The notes beneath the pieces were generated by a model. That model did not search any database, had not been told where the DNA came from, and was given only the letters and a program-made list of their open reading frames with translations. Made by a program: the position numbers and the translations under genes. Source: Ustilaginoidea virens (lineage: Eukaryota; Ascomycota; Sordariomycetes; Hypocreales; Clavicipitaceae). From it: a stretch of DNA of 64,000 bases. Positions 13,801 to 25,300 of the stretch are shown here, in pieces. The stretch spans positions 6,076,001-6,140,000 of the forward strand of contig NC_057318.1 of NCBI RefSeq assembly GCF_000687475.1, in the 5' to 3' direction. The first letter of the stretch is position 1. Every line of letters starts with the position of its first letter.

Positions 13801-15340
13801 TTTAACTCACATATAACTACGGGAAATTAAAGGCAAAGGCATAGATACCCTATATAAGAAATCTAGGCTTATAATACAAGGTTATAGTGATAATAAGAAA
13901 CAATTAATATTAACTTAATCCCCTATAATTTAACGGGCGAATCAATGGCTACTTATATTAATAGCTCTATTACTACAATAGTCTTACGGCCTCTTCCTTT
14001 AGATATAAGATATCACGCAGGCTTACGTGCAGTCCTCTATAACCCTCAACCGGTCGATCATTACTAAGCTACCCAAGCAAATCGCTCACTAATACCCTAA
14101 CAATACTATCATGAAAGTGGTAAAGCCACTATACGGAATAGCTAAGGCAGGCACCTACTGGTAGGCAATATACTTCCGGCACTATCGCGAGAAGTTAGAC
14201 ATAACCATATCAACCTATGACCCCTATTTGCTGATATCCACTAGCGATACTAACCGTACTAACGTTTCTAACTATACTAGTAATGCCTTATACTTCGGTA
14301 TCGTAGGTATGCAGACTAACGATATCCTCAGACTAAGTAACGATACCTTCTTCTAATAGGAGGAATTAAAGCTTACTAAGGCAGGCTTTAGCGCCAAGCC
14401 TAAGACGAGGCTATCGCCAACTATACCCCTAATATTTAATGGGTGTATACTAATAGCTACTACCGACGGCACAATAACGTTATATTAGAAAGGCTAAAGC
14501 AAGAAGATCATAACCATCGATAAGAATACGCCTACGGCCTAGCGTAATTATATCGAGCAATACGCTCGCGGTGCTTATATAGCTATAGTCTGCCAGCCTG
14601 AGGCATCTTTTGACCTATCTATCGCAGCATAATACCAATAGCCTAATCCTAAGGATATCGCGAGGTTAAATAAGCGCCTTTAATAGTAGCTTGATAACCA
14701 GGATCGTAGCTTACAGTATATTAATCTAGCCCTTACGATAGTCAAACTTTTTATATTTATCGACGGATCCTTTACTAATAACAAAGATTTAAGCTCCCAG
14801 ATTGGCTATATTATTATGCTAAGGAATAAAGAAGATAACCCTATAGATAACGCCTTCCTATTGACCGGTAATATCATCACTTACAGCTCTACAAAAAGTA
14901 AGCGTATAACACGCAGCGCACTCGCTTCGGAGCTATATAGTATAGTACAAGGGGTCGATATCGTATATGCGATAGGTACGACCCTCAATATAATTACCAG
15001 CAGGCTAGGATTGCCGAAGATCCCTACGGTTATATATACGGATTTATTTTCGTTATACGAATGCCTTATAAAGCTAGGCACCACCAAGGAGAAAAGGCTT
15101 ATAATAGATATTATAGCCCTATAATAATTATATAAGCGCCGGGAGATATATAAAATCTATTAAATCAATGGGAATAATAATCTCGCCGATATAATAATTA
15201 AGGAAACGCCTAATAAAGCCCTTAAGACCTTTATCGACTGCAATCAGGCTATTATATATGTAGAAGGGTAGGTAAAGAGGCTAATCAATATCTAACTGCG
15301 TTTAGAAGATATTAGTAATATTATATGTGGCAAGTGTGTG
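10879..15340 (+). pseudogene. C1b: family C copia gag-pol, 5' part missing
   Basis: Plus-strand copy starting in mid-gag. Order: gag to ~11900; protease (GILLDTSASG near 11955-11985, open to 12234); integrase zinc and core (~12330-13100); linker with Ala/Pro repeats (13237-13503); reverse transcriptase (~13550-14450), whose catalytic site reads MQTND (14309-14323) instead of YVDD; RNase H with an open stretch at 14816-15124 (FSLYECLIKLGTTKEKR). Fungal copia groups with QTDD at this site are known. Stops are TAA/TAG. The protease DTSASG differs from the DTGASG kept in C3. It ends near 15340 with no clear stop. Confidence 0.85.
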
Positions 15341-15584
15341 GATTTTCCTATATTCAATGTTGTGTGCATTTACTGCTTTTACTGCCCCTTTTTTGCACCT
15401 TTGTTTTAGCTGCGATATTCAACATACCGGCTATACGGTATAAGCATATATAAGCCAGCTGCGCGGCGCGACGGCATTATCGGCGGCATAACCTGCCGAG
15501 ACCGCGCCGCACTTTTCTTTCTATATACGCGCCTTACATCCTAGTGATTCCGATATTTACTTCTATAAAAAGAAAAGCTGCCAG
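15341..15584 (+). other. C1b 3' untranslated region with hairpins and PPT
   Basis: Contains a GC-rich inverted repeat at ~15458-15520 (GCGGCGCG against CGCGCCGC around a ~35 bp loop) in AT-rich surroundings. The purine tract AAAAAGAAAAG at ~15568-15578 precedes the LTR. GATTCCGATA (15546-15555) pairs with TATCGGAATC (15585-15594), the first bases of the LTR, placing the purine tract in a loop. Confidence 0.6.
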
Positions 15585-15934
15585 TATCGGAATCGCTATC
15601 GTAAGGTGCCCAATTGGGCACCAATTGGGCATATTGCAATGGATGTGCCGCGCACACCCGATGCGCACAATATAGCCACTTTAGCCCCTTTTGCCCTTTT
15701 ACCCCTAAGCCCGGTAAAGCACGCGGGCAGCCCGGCCCGACTGCGCCGATGTATATAACCACAGCACGCACAAAAAGGCCATATCGTGTAATTACCCTCT
15801 TTTGCTTCCTTTCTTCCCTTTTATATAGTCAGTTATTAGTGAAGCAAATAAATCCTTAACTTAGTGACCTCACAGTATATAATACCACGCGCGCGACCCT
15901 ACGTACAACTGGGTACCCCGAGTTTATATCAACA
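15585..15934 (+). repeat. C1b 3' LTR (350 bp)
   Basis: Begins TATCGGAATCGC (TG to TA) and ends TTTATATCAACA. It holds the palindrome GGTGCCCAATTGGGCACC with a duplicated half (~15606-15633), which makes it longer than the C2 LTRs. Right flank TTAGC (15935-15939) lies in the 3' end of the T transposase gene; the matching left flank is off-window. Confidence 0.92.
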
Positions 15935-16632
15935 TTAGCAGTTACTAATTCCTGCTTTAAAGCCTTCCATATATGCTCAATAGGGTTTAAATTAGGCGAA
16001 TGCAGAGGCTATTTGATCGCGATAATTGTATGTCGCCATAGCCATTAAGATATTGCAGCATAAGTATAAATTCTTACGTTATCTTGCTAGAATAGCCTCA
16101 TATTATTGTATATAGGTAAAAGACCTTCTAATAGAGCCTTTTAATAGCTTCGCGCTATATATCTATTTCGAGCAGACTATTTATTGCGATCTATAATAAT
16201 AATAGGGCTCCAGCCGGTGCGATAAATAGCCCCATAGGCTATGATCGATAATGAGGCTTTTATATAGCAGGTAAGGTTAATAAGATCTTTATTAAATCGC
16301 TTATAAGGGTCGCGGAATATCTATTATAGTATTTTATAGCCTTAATTTGCAATAGAGGTCTTATTAGAAAAGATTATCTATAGAGGCTGCTATATTAGTA
16401 AATAGCTATTTAAATGGGCTATTTTTAATCATACTTACCTCTATTAATTCTTCGACTTTCTGCAGCTAATAACGTATAAAATAAAGCCTCTTTTTTGCTA
16501 TTTCTTTTAATAATAGTATTTTTTTTATAGACTTCTATTTGCGTTGCTAATAGCCTCAAAGACACTATCGGATGGTTAAGCGGCTTATTCGGCCATCTAT
16601 AGCGCCAATTAGGGCACTATATGTAATACTGC

Positions 16633-17365
16633 TATTGCAATTCTTAAGTTCACTATAAAGCAAAGCCTTACTAGCTAGCTAGATGGCACAAGACTGTCTG
16701 CGACCTATGACTTAATCTTAGTATAAATACTAGATTCGTCACTAAGTCCTAAGACTATACAAGTGCTATAAAGCGAGGCAAGTATAAAGGCAAGGCAAAT
16801 ATAAGATAACCAGAATAACGCAGGAAAGGTGGGAGTTAAGAGGCATGTAGTGCATTAATAGGTTCGATTGTGCTGCCCTTCTATTATCTGGAAAGAAAGG
16901 GGAAAGTTATCCTATATATACACGAAGGAGGGGTGGGCCTAGGCATCTAAGGTAGCCAGTAAGAAAGCTCCCCGTAATGCTCACTTGCCACGTATATAAT
17001 ACGTCAGCAGCCCCACTATATTGGGCCTTTTCAATCACCCTAACCACCGCACTAGTAACTAGTCACCGCACTAGTAATTAGCCACCACGCTACTGACTAC
17101 CCACCACACTAGTGGACTAGCCACCACGCTAGTAGGCCGCTACCACACTAGTAGGCCACCACGCTAATTTAGCAATGCCACACCTTTTTAACAAGGCCTA
17201 CCTTACTTGATATACAGTAAATAATCTACTGAAAATCCTAAGGTAAAAGGCAAAGGCCTAAGGTAAGACCACTATAAGTCTAAGAGGCGGTATAAAGGCC
17301 AGGAGATTAGTAGGCCAGTAGGGCATTAGGCCAGCAGCCTAGTAGGCTACTATAGGATTTTAACA
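16633..17365 (-). repeat. Solo A LTR (733 bp), TSD ACTGC
   Basis: Plus strand reads TATTGCAATTC ... GGATTTTAACA. Flanks ACTGC at 16628-16632 and 17366-17370. Inserted within the T transposase between its DNA-binding and catalytic parts. Confidence 0.95.
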
Positions 17366-17647
17366 ACTGCGATTCCTTTTGATAAGAAGAATAATATAGA
17401 GCTTTTTAGCTTCTATAAGCTTTAGTGGCTGCTTAGAACGAGGCTTATTTTTAAGTGTTGATTCTTCTTTCTAGCATTTAAATATCCTATATGCTATAGA
17501 TAGTGATGCGTTAAAGGTAGCAGCTATAGCGCAGTAGGTTTTACCTTACGATAATTCTGCAATCATAGCAGCTTTTTGCACTAGTGAAAATTTATGATTC
17601 TTCTGATGATTTCCTGATATTTCCGTACTAAAGGCACGATTTAAAGG

Positions 17648-18392
17648 TGTTAAAATCCTATAGTAGCCTACTAGGCTGCTGGCCTAATGCCCTACTGGCT
17701 TACTAACCTTCTGGCCCTTATACCGCCTCTTGGACTTATGGTAGTCTTACCTTAGGCCTTTGCCTTTTACCTTAAGGATTTTCAGTGGATTATTCACTAT
17801 ATATCAAGTAAGGTAGGCCTTATTAAAAAAGGTGTGGCATTGCTAAATTAGCGTGGTTGCCTACTAGCGTGGTGGCGGCCTACTAGCGTGGTGTGGCATT
17901 GCTAAATTAGCGTGGTGGCCTACTAGCATGGTGGCTAGTCCACTAGTGTGGTGGTTAGTTACTAGTGCGGTGACTAATTACTAGTGCGGTGGTTAGGGTG
18001 GTTGGAAAGGTCGGATATAGCGGGGTTGCTGACGTATCATAGCGAGCATTACGGGGAGCTTTCTTACTGGCTACCTTGGATGCCTGGGCCCACCCCTCCT
18101 TCGTGTATATATAGGATAGCTTTTCCCCTTCTTTCTAGATAGTAGAAGGGTAGCACAATCGAGTCTGTTAATGCACTATATGCCTCTTAACTCCCACCTT
18201 CCCTGCGTTTCTGGTTATCTTATATTTGCCTTGCCTTTACACTTGCCCTGCTTTATAGCACTTGTATAGTCTTAGGACTTGGTGAAAAATCTAGTATTTA
18301 TACTAAGATTAGTTCACAGGTCGCAGACAGTCTTGTGCCATCTAGCTAGCTAGTAAGGCTCTGCTTTTATAGTAACCTTGAGAACTGCAATA
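17648..18392 (+). repeat. Solo A LTR (745 bp), TSD AAAGG
   Basis: Begins TGTTAAAATCC and ends CTGCAATA. Flanks AAAGG at 17643-17647 and 18393-18397. It lies immediately after the start codon of the T transposase. It also carries a short duplication of the GGTGTGGCATTGCTAAATTAG segment near 17835-17915. Confidence 0.95.
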
Positions 18393-18400
18393 AAAGGCAT

Positions 18401-18602
18401 TGTTGTGGGCATATTATGGGCGTTGTAATGTAAAGGGTAAAATTGGTTGAGGCGCGAAGACTTCGCGCTACGCGTTTTTGTTGCGGGACTTATGGATACC
18501 CACTGTACCTAATGAAGAAGAAAGTACGTAGCCACCTGGATAAAAGAGTGTCTGCATCCACTCAGCAGGGAGCACTTGTCGAGAAGAATATCTGATAGAT
18601 TC
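18401..18602 (-). other. Upstream flank of T, unassigned
   Basis: About 200 bp between the T start codon and the C3 LTR, visibly less AT-rich than its surroundings. It holds a tight inverted repeat, GCGCGAAG A CTTCGCGC (18452-18468). It is probably the T 5' untranslated region and end, or the oldest target DNA. No gene seen. Confidence 0.4.
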
Positions 18603-18947
18603 TGTCGGAATCGCTGTCGTAAGGTGCCCAATTGGGCATATTGCGACGGATGTGCCGCGCATACTGCTGCATACGATATGGCCACTTTTGCCCCTTTGCC
18701 CCTTTTGCCCCTATGCCCCTGAGCCCGGTAGGGCACGCGGGCAGCCCGGCCCGACTGCGCCGATGCATGTGACTACGGCACGCACAAAAGGGCTATATCG
18801 TATAATTACCCTCTTTTGCTTCCTTTCTTTCCTTTTAGATAGTAGTCATTAGTAAAGTAATTAAATCCTTTATCTAGTGACCTTACGGTATATAATACCA
18901 CGTGCGCGACCCTACGAATAACTAGGTACCCCGAGTTTATATCAATA
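18603..18947 (+). repeat. C3 5' LTR (345 bp)
   Basis: Begins TGTCGGAATCGCTGTCG and ends TTTATATCAATA. Preceded by GATTC (candidate target duplication; the 3' end of C3 is off-window). It heads the C3 element, which continues in pieces to 62725. Confidence 0.92.
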
Positions 18948-19628
18948 CTGATCAGTAGTGGTAATATTACCACTCATAAGATAATATCCCGTAAAGACGG
19001 TGCATTATAGATCAGCAAGATTACTCTTAAAGAGACGATTTCTATTGCAAATCGTGCTAATTAAGAAGGCAGATAACCTATTCCGTTAAACGGTTATACT
19101 GCTAACTAATTGGAAGAATAATATAGACCTCTTCCACCTTTATCTATTACGAAGGAAGAAAATATATTAACTATTACGATCTTTAAAGATACCCTTAGTA
19201 TTTAGGAGGCGGCTGACCTATTTTATTAAACGGTCACTTGCTTACTATAGGAGGCAAATAGCCTATTCTGTTAAATGGTTATCTTACTAATTAACCCCTT
19301 TCTTTCTTTCTTTTACCTTTATAGATATCTTTATAGATACCCTTACGGATAAAAGCCCTTTCGAATCTTATACTCCCTATAAGATCGAATCTTATACTCT
19401 TTGCAAAAGTGAATATTATACTCCTTGCAATATATACCCCCCCTCTTAAACCCTCCTTTTAATACTATAGCACAATTACGATTATTAATATTACAGCCGG
19501 TACTGCCTAAAAGGCTATAACAATTTGCCCCTTTACTCGATGATAATTAGGCCACTATGATAGAGCTAATTACCCCTAATGCCACCACTATGGCATTATA
19601 TAACCGCCTAGCCTTCTTAATCTATACC
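18948..19628 (+). pseudogene. C3 leader and start of gag
   Basis: Leader with the palindrome AGTGGTAATATTACCACT (18957-18974) and the same three hairpin repeats as C1 and C2. It runs into gag from ~19490. A1 then interrupts at 19628. The gag reading resumes at 35108 after the ATACC target duplication, shown by the alignment of both sides to C1 around 9840. Confidence 0.78.
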
Positions 19629-20356
19629 TGTTAAAATTCTATAGTAGCCTACTAGGCTGCTGGCTTTCTTACCGCCTTTTTGACTTACGGTAGTCTTACC
19701 AACCCAGGCCCTTGCCTTTTACCTTAAGGATTTTCAGTGGATTATTTACTGTATATCAAGTAAGGTAGGCCTTAAGGTAGGCCTTGTTAAAAAGGTGTGG
19801 CATTGCTAAATTAGCGTGGTGGCCCACTAGCGTGGTGGCTAGTCTACTAGTGTAGTGGTTAGTCACTAGCGTGGTGGCTAGTCCACTAGTGTGGTGGCTA
19901 GTCTACTAGTGTGGTGGTTAGTCCACTAGCGTGGTGACTAATTACTAGTGCGGTGGTTAGGGTAGTTGGAAAGGCCGGATATAGCGGGGTTGCTGACGTA
20001 TCATAGCGAGCATTACGGGGAGCTTTCTTACTGGCTACTCTGAATGCCTGGGCCCACCCCTCCTTCGTGTATATATAGGATAGCTTTCCCCCTTCTTTCT
20101 AGATAGTTGAAGGGTAGCACAATCAAATCTGTTAATGCACTATATGCCTCTTAACTTCTTACCTTCCCTGCGTTTTCTGGTTATCTTATATTTGCCTTGC
20201 CTTTACACTTGCCTTGCTTTATAGCACTTGCATAGTCTTCGGACTTGGTGAAAAATCTAGTATTATACTAAGATTAGTTCACAGGTTGCAGACAGTCTCG
20301 TGCCATCTAGCTAGCTAGTAAGGCTTTGCTTTATAGTGACCTTGAGAATTGCAACA
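19629..20356 (+). repeat. A1 5' LTR (728 bp)
   Basis: TGTTAAAATTC ... TTGCAACA. Contains the ~18-20 bp tandem array of CTAGCGTGGTGGCTAGTC-like units and two copies of the 12 bp AAGGTAGGCCTT motif. Confidence 0.95.
19994..20077 (+). promoter_or_regulatory. Candidate LTR promoter: TGACGTA and TATA box
   Basis: TGACGTA (19994-20000) resembles a CREB/ATF-type site, and TATATATA (20070-20077) lies ~70 bp downstream. Both recur at the same place in the other A LTRs, followed by a pyrimidine-rich stretch. The position (about 370-450 bp into the LTR) suits a U3/R promoter. Inference only. Confidence 0.4.
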
Positions 20357-20371
20357 GGTTATGAGCCCGGG
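20357..20371 (+). other. A1 primer-binding site (initiator tRNA-Met)
   Basis: GGTTATGAGCCCGGG directly after the LTR. It is complementary to the anticodon arm of initiator tRNA-Met, with the implied primer 3' end near nucleotide 39-40, so a cleaved half-tRNA is the likely primer. Confidence 0.8.
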
Positions 20372-21142
20372 TTTTTACTTCTTTGTTTTTACCCTACCTC
20401 TTTTGTGTTCACCCCTTGGTCTCTCTTGCTTATTAGTACTACTAATATAGCTATCCTTTGGTATCTTCGGCTTACCCTTATTAACTTTGGCTTACCTATT
20501 ATCACCTTTGGCTTACCCTTTATTACCTACAGTATTACCCTACGGCAATCAACGGCGTATCTAACGGCAATTTACGGCGTAACCTCACGGCACTTTTAGC
20601 GTAACCTTACGTTATTTTCGGCGTAACCTACGGCACCTACGGATTTTATAGTGTGATATCTACCATACTATACCACTGTATAACACCTTTGCACCTAGTG
20701 CACGACACCCACTGCACTGTACGGCACCTGTTATACTCTTCCACTTATAGCACTTTTGGTACGGCACTTACGACACCTTTTATATTACGGCACCTATAGC
20801 ACCCACGGCACCTACGGCACTTACGGCACCATATAAGCACCTTGAATACCAACGCTATAATACGGACTAGCACAACGCCTACGGCATCCGTGCTTTTTTA
20901 TACTGAGACCGGCCGCTATAATCTGCGGTTATTTTTATAGTAGGCTACTAGCCACTATATATACTGGCAATTCGACTAGTTATTCGACTATTTTACTGGC
21001 TATTTTACCAGTTATTCGACTATTTTACTAGCTACTTTACCAGTTATTCGACTATTTTGCTAGCTATTCAGCTAGTTATTCCTCTGTTCTTACAGCTATC
21101 GGCACCATTTTTCAACGGATTTTTAAACCCTTTTTGCCCACA
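20372..21142 (+). other. A1 untranslated leader with short repeats
   Basis: Non-coding. It includes repeated CGGCAC(C/T)TACGGCAC units (~20660-20830) and a ~120 bp array built on TTATTCGACTATTTTAC (~20966-21085), just upstream of the gag ATG at 21143. The leader of A2 (27389-28100) is a diverged copy. Confidence 0.65.
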
Positions 21143-21524
21143 ATGGCAGAGTCAGGGTCTTCTTCCTATAAGGTCCCTGAATCCGATACTAAAGCTAATA
21201 CTAATGCACAACTACAGCTGGATATGGACGATATGAAGTCCCAGATGAATATACTAACTGACCTTATACAGGGCCTAGTTAGTAGGCAAAATAACGATTC
21301 CCAGGCTACCCAGGCTACCCAGGCTACTAATAAGAAGCCTACTAAAGCCACTGAAGCTGGACCTTCCACTAAGACTACCACTAAAGATGATGATAGTGAA
21401 GCTGACGTTATGGAAATCGACTAACCTTCTACCCCTATAAAATATAAGGGTAAAGAGCCTCTTTATACCACAACGGCACCAATAACTATTACCAACCAAA
21501 TTAGTGATGGGGCTATTAAAGAAT

Positions 21525-22256
21525 TATTGCAATTCTCAAGGTCACTATAAAAGCAGAGCCTTACTAGCTAGCTAGATGGCACGAGACTGTCTGCGACCTG
21601 TGAACTAATCTTAGTATAATACTAGATTTTTCACTAAGTCCTAAGACTATACAAGTGCTATAAAGCAGGGCAAGTGTAAAGGCAAGGCAAATATAAGATA
21701 ACCAGAAAACGCAGGGAAGGTAAGAAGTTAAGAGGCATATAGTGCATTAACAGACTCGATTGTGCTGCCCTTCAACTATCTAAAAAGAAGGGGGAAAGCT
21801 ATCCTATATATACACGAAGGAGGGGTGGGCCCAGGCATCCAAGGTAGCCAGTAAGAAAGCTCCTCGTAATGCTCGCTTTGCCACGTATATAATACGTCAG
21901 CAGCCCCACTATATCGGGCCTTTTCAACCACCCTAGCCACCGCACTAGTAACTAGTCACCGCACTAGTAACTATCCACCACGCTAGTAACTACCCACCAC
22001 ACTAGTGGACTAGCCACCACGCTAATAGACCCACCACGCTAATTTAGCAATGCCACACCTTTTTATCAAGGCCTACCTTAAGGCCTACCTTACTTGATAT
22101 ACAGTAAATAATCCACTGAAAATCCTTAAGGTAAAAGGCAAAGGCCTGGGTTGGTAAGAATACCGTAAGTCTAAGAGACGGTATAAGGGCCAGAAGGTTA
22201 GTAGACCAGTAAGGCATTAGGCCAGCAGCCTAGTAGGCTACTATAGGATTTTAACA
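21525..22256 (-). repeat. A2 3' LTR (732 bp)
   Basis: TATTGCAATTCTC ... GGATTTTAACA on the plus strand. The polypurine tract CAGAGGGGG (minus strand, 22257-22265) adjoins it. Two copies of AAGGCCTACCTT near 22066-22090. Confidence 0.96.
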
Positions 22257-22265
22257 CCCCCTCTG

Positions 22266-22372
22266 ATTAGCTACTGTAGTATCAAGCTAATCATCATATA
22301 AAGGATAGGAAAAGAAAATGCAATAAAAGTACTAAGGAAAAACATAGAAAAACCTTAGTAAGTTAGTATAAG
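22266..22372 (-). other. A2 3' untranslated stretch
   Basis: About 100 bp between the pol stop and the polypurine tract, matching 34261-34370 of A1. Nothing else seen. Confidence 0.6.
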
Positions 22373-25300
22373 TTAGCAGGCCCTAAGACCTAGTAACTCG
22401 CGGAACCTAGTAAATTTAGGGCCTAGTAGTGGCTTGGTAAGACCGTCAGCAGGCATACTATTAGTAGGTAAATAGGTAATTTTAACTAAGCCCAGCTGGG
22501 CTTGCTCCCTAATATACCGGAATTTTAATAGCGTATGCTTAGTGCGAGCATGCTAATTAGGGTCATTAGAATTCGAAATAGAGCCCTAATTATCGCAGTA
22601 TAACGGTATAGGGCGTAGAATATCGATTTCCAGCTCTTTAAAAAGGTTAGAAAGCCACTAGACCTCTCGGATAGTCTCAAGTAATGCATCAGATTCAGCT
22701 TCTAAAGTAGATAGCACTACTAAAGAGGCTCGCTTAGAACGCCAGCTAATAGGACCACTATTAATAGTAGTAAGGAAGCCTCCAGTAGATTTAGAGGTTT
22801 CTTTACAGCCAGCAAAATCGCTATCAGAATAAGCGGTTATAATAGGCTGTTGATTGCTTTTAGTAAAGCAAATAGCTAGGTTCTCAGTGCCTTTAAGGTA
22901 GCTAAAGCTGCCTTTCGCAGCATTTAAATGCACATTAGTTGCCTTAGACATAAACCGAGAGAGGTATTAGGTAGGAAATGCTAGGTCGGGCCTAGTCATT
23001 ATTATAAGCCAAATTATAGTGCCAGTAAGGCTCTGATAAAGGCTCTGATCAGTAGGGCTGAGGTCTTTTCCACTAGATTCATTTAGAATCCCTAGTTGAA
23101 GCGGAATTAGCTGAGGTTTAGTATCCTATAAGCCGAATTTAGCTAAGACCTCTGCTATAAATTGGGCTTGGTGTAGCCACAATAGACCTTCCTTCCTATT
23201 TCGTATAATCTATACGCTTAGGAAGAAGGAAGCCGGACCGCGGTCTTCTATAGCATAGACCTTATGGAATTTCCTTTTTAGCTGGTTAATATAAGTTATA
23301 TTTGGACCAATTAATAGGCAATCGTCAACATAGGTGACGATAAAGGTGCTGGTTTGCTTATTATAAAAGACGGCAGCATTAGAAGCTAAAGGTAAAAAAC
23401 CTTCACTAGAAATCAGGTCTTTTAGCCGGTATTGCCATTCGCGGGGTGCTTGTTTTAGCCCATATAGGGCCTTCTTTAGCAAAATAGCTTGCTTAATAGA
23501 AGGGTTAAATCCAGCTTCTTTAAGCAAAGTTAGTAGCCGTTGGCGCTATATATTAGACCAAAGCTTGCTATCAGTTAGTAGACTTTCCGTAAATTCAAGA
23601 AATCCGTCAGGGATATCCATATAAATAGTCTTAGAAAGTTCGCTATTTAGAAAGGCGCCTATAAAGTCGATTTACTCTATCTCCCAGTTGTTACTAGCAG
23701 CTAAAGCTAGTATAACCCTCCAGGTAGGTAGGATAGAGGTAGAAGCATAGGTATGCTAGAAGTCCTTTCCTTCGACTTGCATAAAACCCTTGACTACTAA
23801 TCTAGCCTTATATTTTATAGGCTGATTATTTGCATCCTTTTTCACCCGAAAAACAGGCCTATTGCATATAATTTTCCTATCAATAGGAACGCTAGACTTA
23901 GGAATAAATTGGAAGACTTTAGTATCCAAAAGCTGCTCAAATTCCTTAAATAGTGCCTTTATCCAAAGGTCTTTTTCTTTTTCAGGGCATCGTAGCACAT
24001 CCTTCCAGCTATTAGGCGTACCATTAGGGGCCTTTTTAGCTAGCTTACGCTTAGCTGCATAGCAGGAATCCCATATCAGGTGGCATAAATCCTAATTAGG
24101 GAATAAGTCAGTAAGGCCAGTAGGGTCGGTAGGGCCCGTAGGATTAGTCGGGCCAGCAGGGCCAGTAGGGCCAGCAGGGTCAGTAACGTCAGCAATATCG
24201 GTAGGATTAAGGCTAGTAAGGATATCTATAAGGTCATCCTTTGCAGTAGCCGGGGACTATATTATAGGACGGTTATCTAAGGTAGCATTAGTAACGCTAA
24301 TAAAATTAGTAGGGTCCGGTATGCTTTCTAGGTCATCCGGTATAACATTAGTGTTAGTAATGTTAGTGAGGTTAGTAGGGTCCGAGATGCTTTCAAGGTC
24401 ATCCAGTAAAATAGCAGGTTCTTTACTGCTAGATACCCCCTCTGAACCTATATTTTGCCCTCTGTGAAAGTCTCCTTCTAGGCCACTAGAAATAGGGCCT
24501 ATACCTTCATTTTGGTGGATAAAGGTAATAAAGGTTGTTTTAGTAATAACCTTCTTCTTTAGAAGGTAGACAAGGTAAGTATTATTACCTAGAGTGGTAA
24601 GGAGCCTACTAGGCTCGGTACGGGGCGCTAATTTTCGGCTTTTTATACGCTTTTCGTGTGGTATAAGCACCTTAATAGCTGCTCCAATAGCCCTAAGGTT
24701 AATAAGATCAGGGTAGTGCTCCGGTATTATCTGGTCATAATCTTTTAATAGCTCCTAATAGGGGCTAGAAGGTCTATTAGTAACAGCTGTTATATTTACT
24801 AGCATAACAACGCCAGTAATTACAGCAGACCAGAGGTTAGATAGTAGTCTTAACCAAGCCATAGTAGCATATAGCCTATCAGCTATAACCCTAATAGACC
24901 GCTTAGCTAGGCCGTTTTATTGATAAATATAAGGGCAAGATGTATTAAAAGTTATACCCTATTCGACAAGCCAATCACTAAGCATTTTATTGATTTCATT
25001 TCCACCATCATAGTGGAATTCAACAGGCGTTTTACCATATCTGACCTATAGGCTTTATATAAAGCTCTATAATACTTTAAATACAATAGTGCCTTCCCTA
25101 TTAGGCAGTAAGTAAAGCCAACTGAATCGGGATTTTCTATCCACTAATATAAGGGCAACAGGTCGTTTGTTATATAGCATAGGTGATATAGCAAAAGTAT
25201 CACCTTCTATAATATCCAGGCATTTAGCTGGATTAGGTATCGCATCTTTAGAAGGTCTTCTAACCTTCTTAGCCTGGATACAGGCTAGGCAGCGAAAATC

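Larger units (their letters stand above)
15935..18400 (-). pseudogene. T: Tc1/mariner DD34E transposase, broken
   Basis: Transposase gene on the minus strand. The start ATG is at 18398-18400. A solo A LTR sits in codons 2-3 (17648-18392) and another splits the middle (16633-17365). Without them ~330 codons remain, near the usual Tc1 length of ~340. The N-terminal helix-turn-helix (~17460-17590) shows GKTYCAIAATFNASLS. The catalytic core shows QDN (D ~16080) and SPNLNPIEHIW (~15968-16002). Exactly 34 residues separate that D and E, which defines DD34E. The first catalytic Asp reads Asn (FSNKTS, ~16365), consistent with a G-to-A change. Several TAA/TAG stops. The C terminus is cut by the C1b LTR. 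Terminal inverted repeats were not identified. Confidence 0.85.

Noticed and set aside
18468..18852. Overlapping short frames on both strands
   Set aside because: They lie over the C3 LTR and the T flank; similar frames appear at every C LTR copy.
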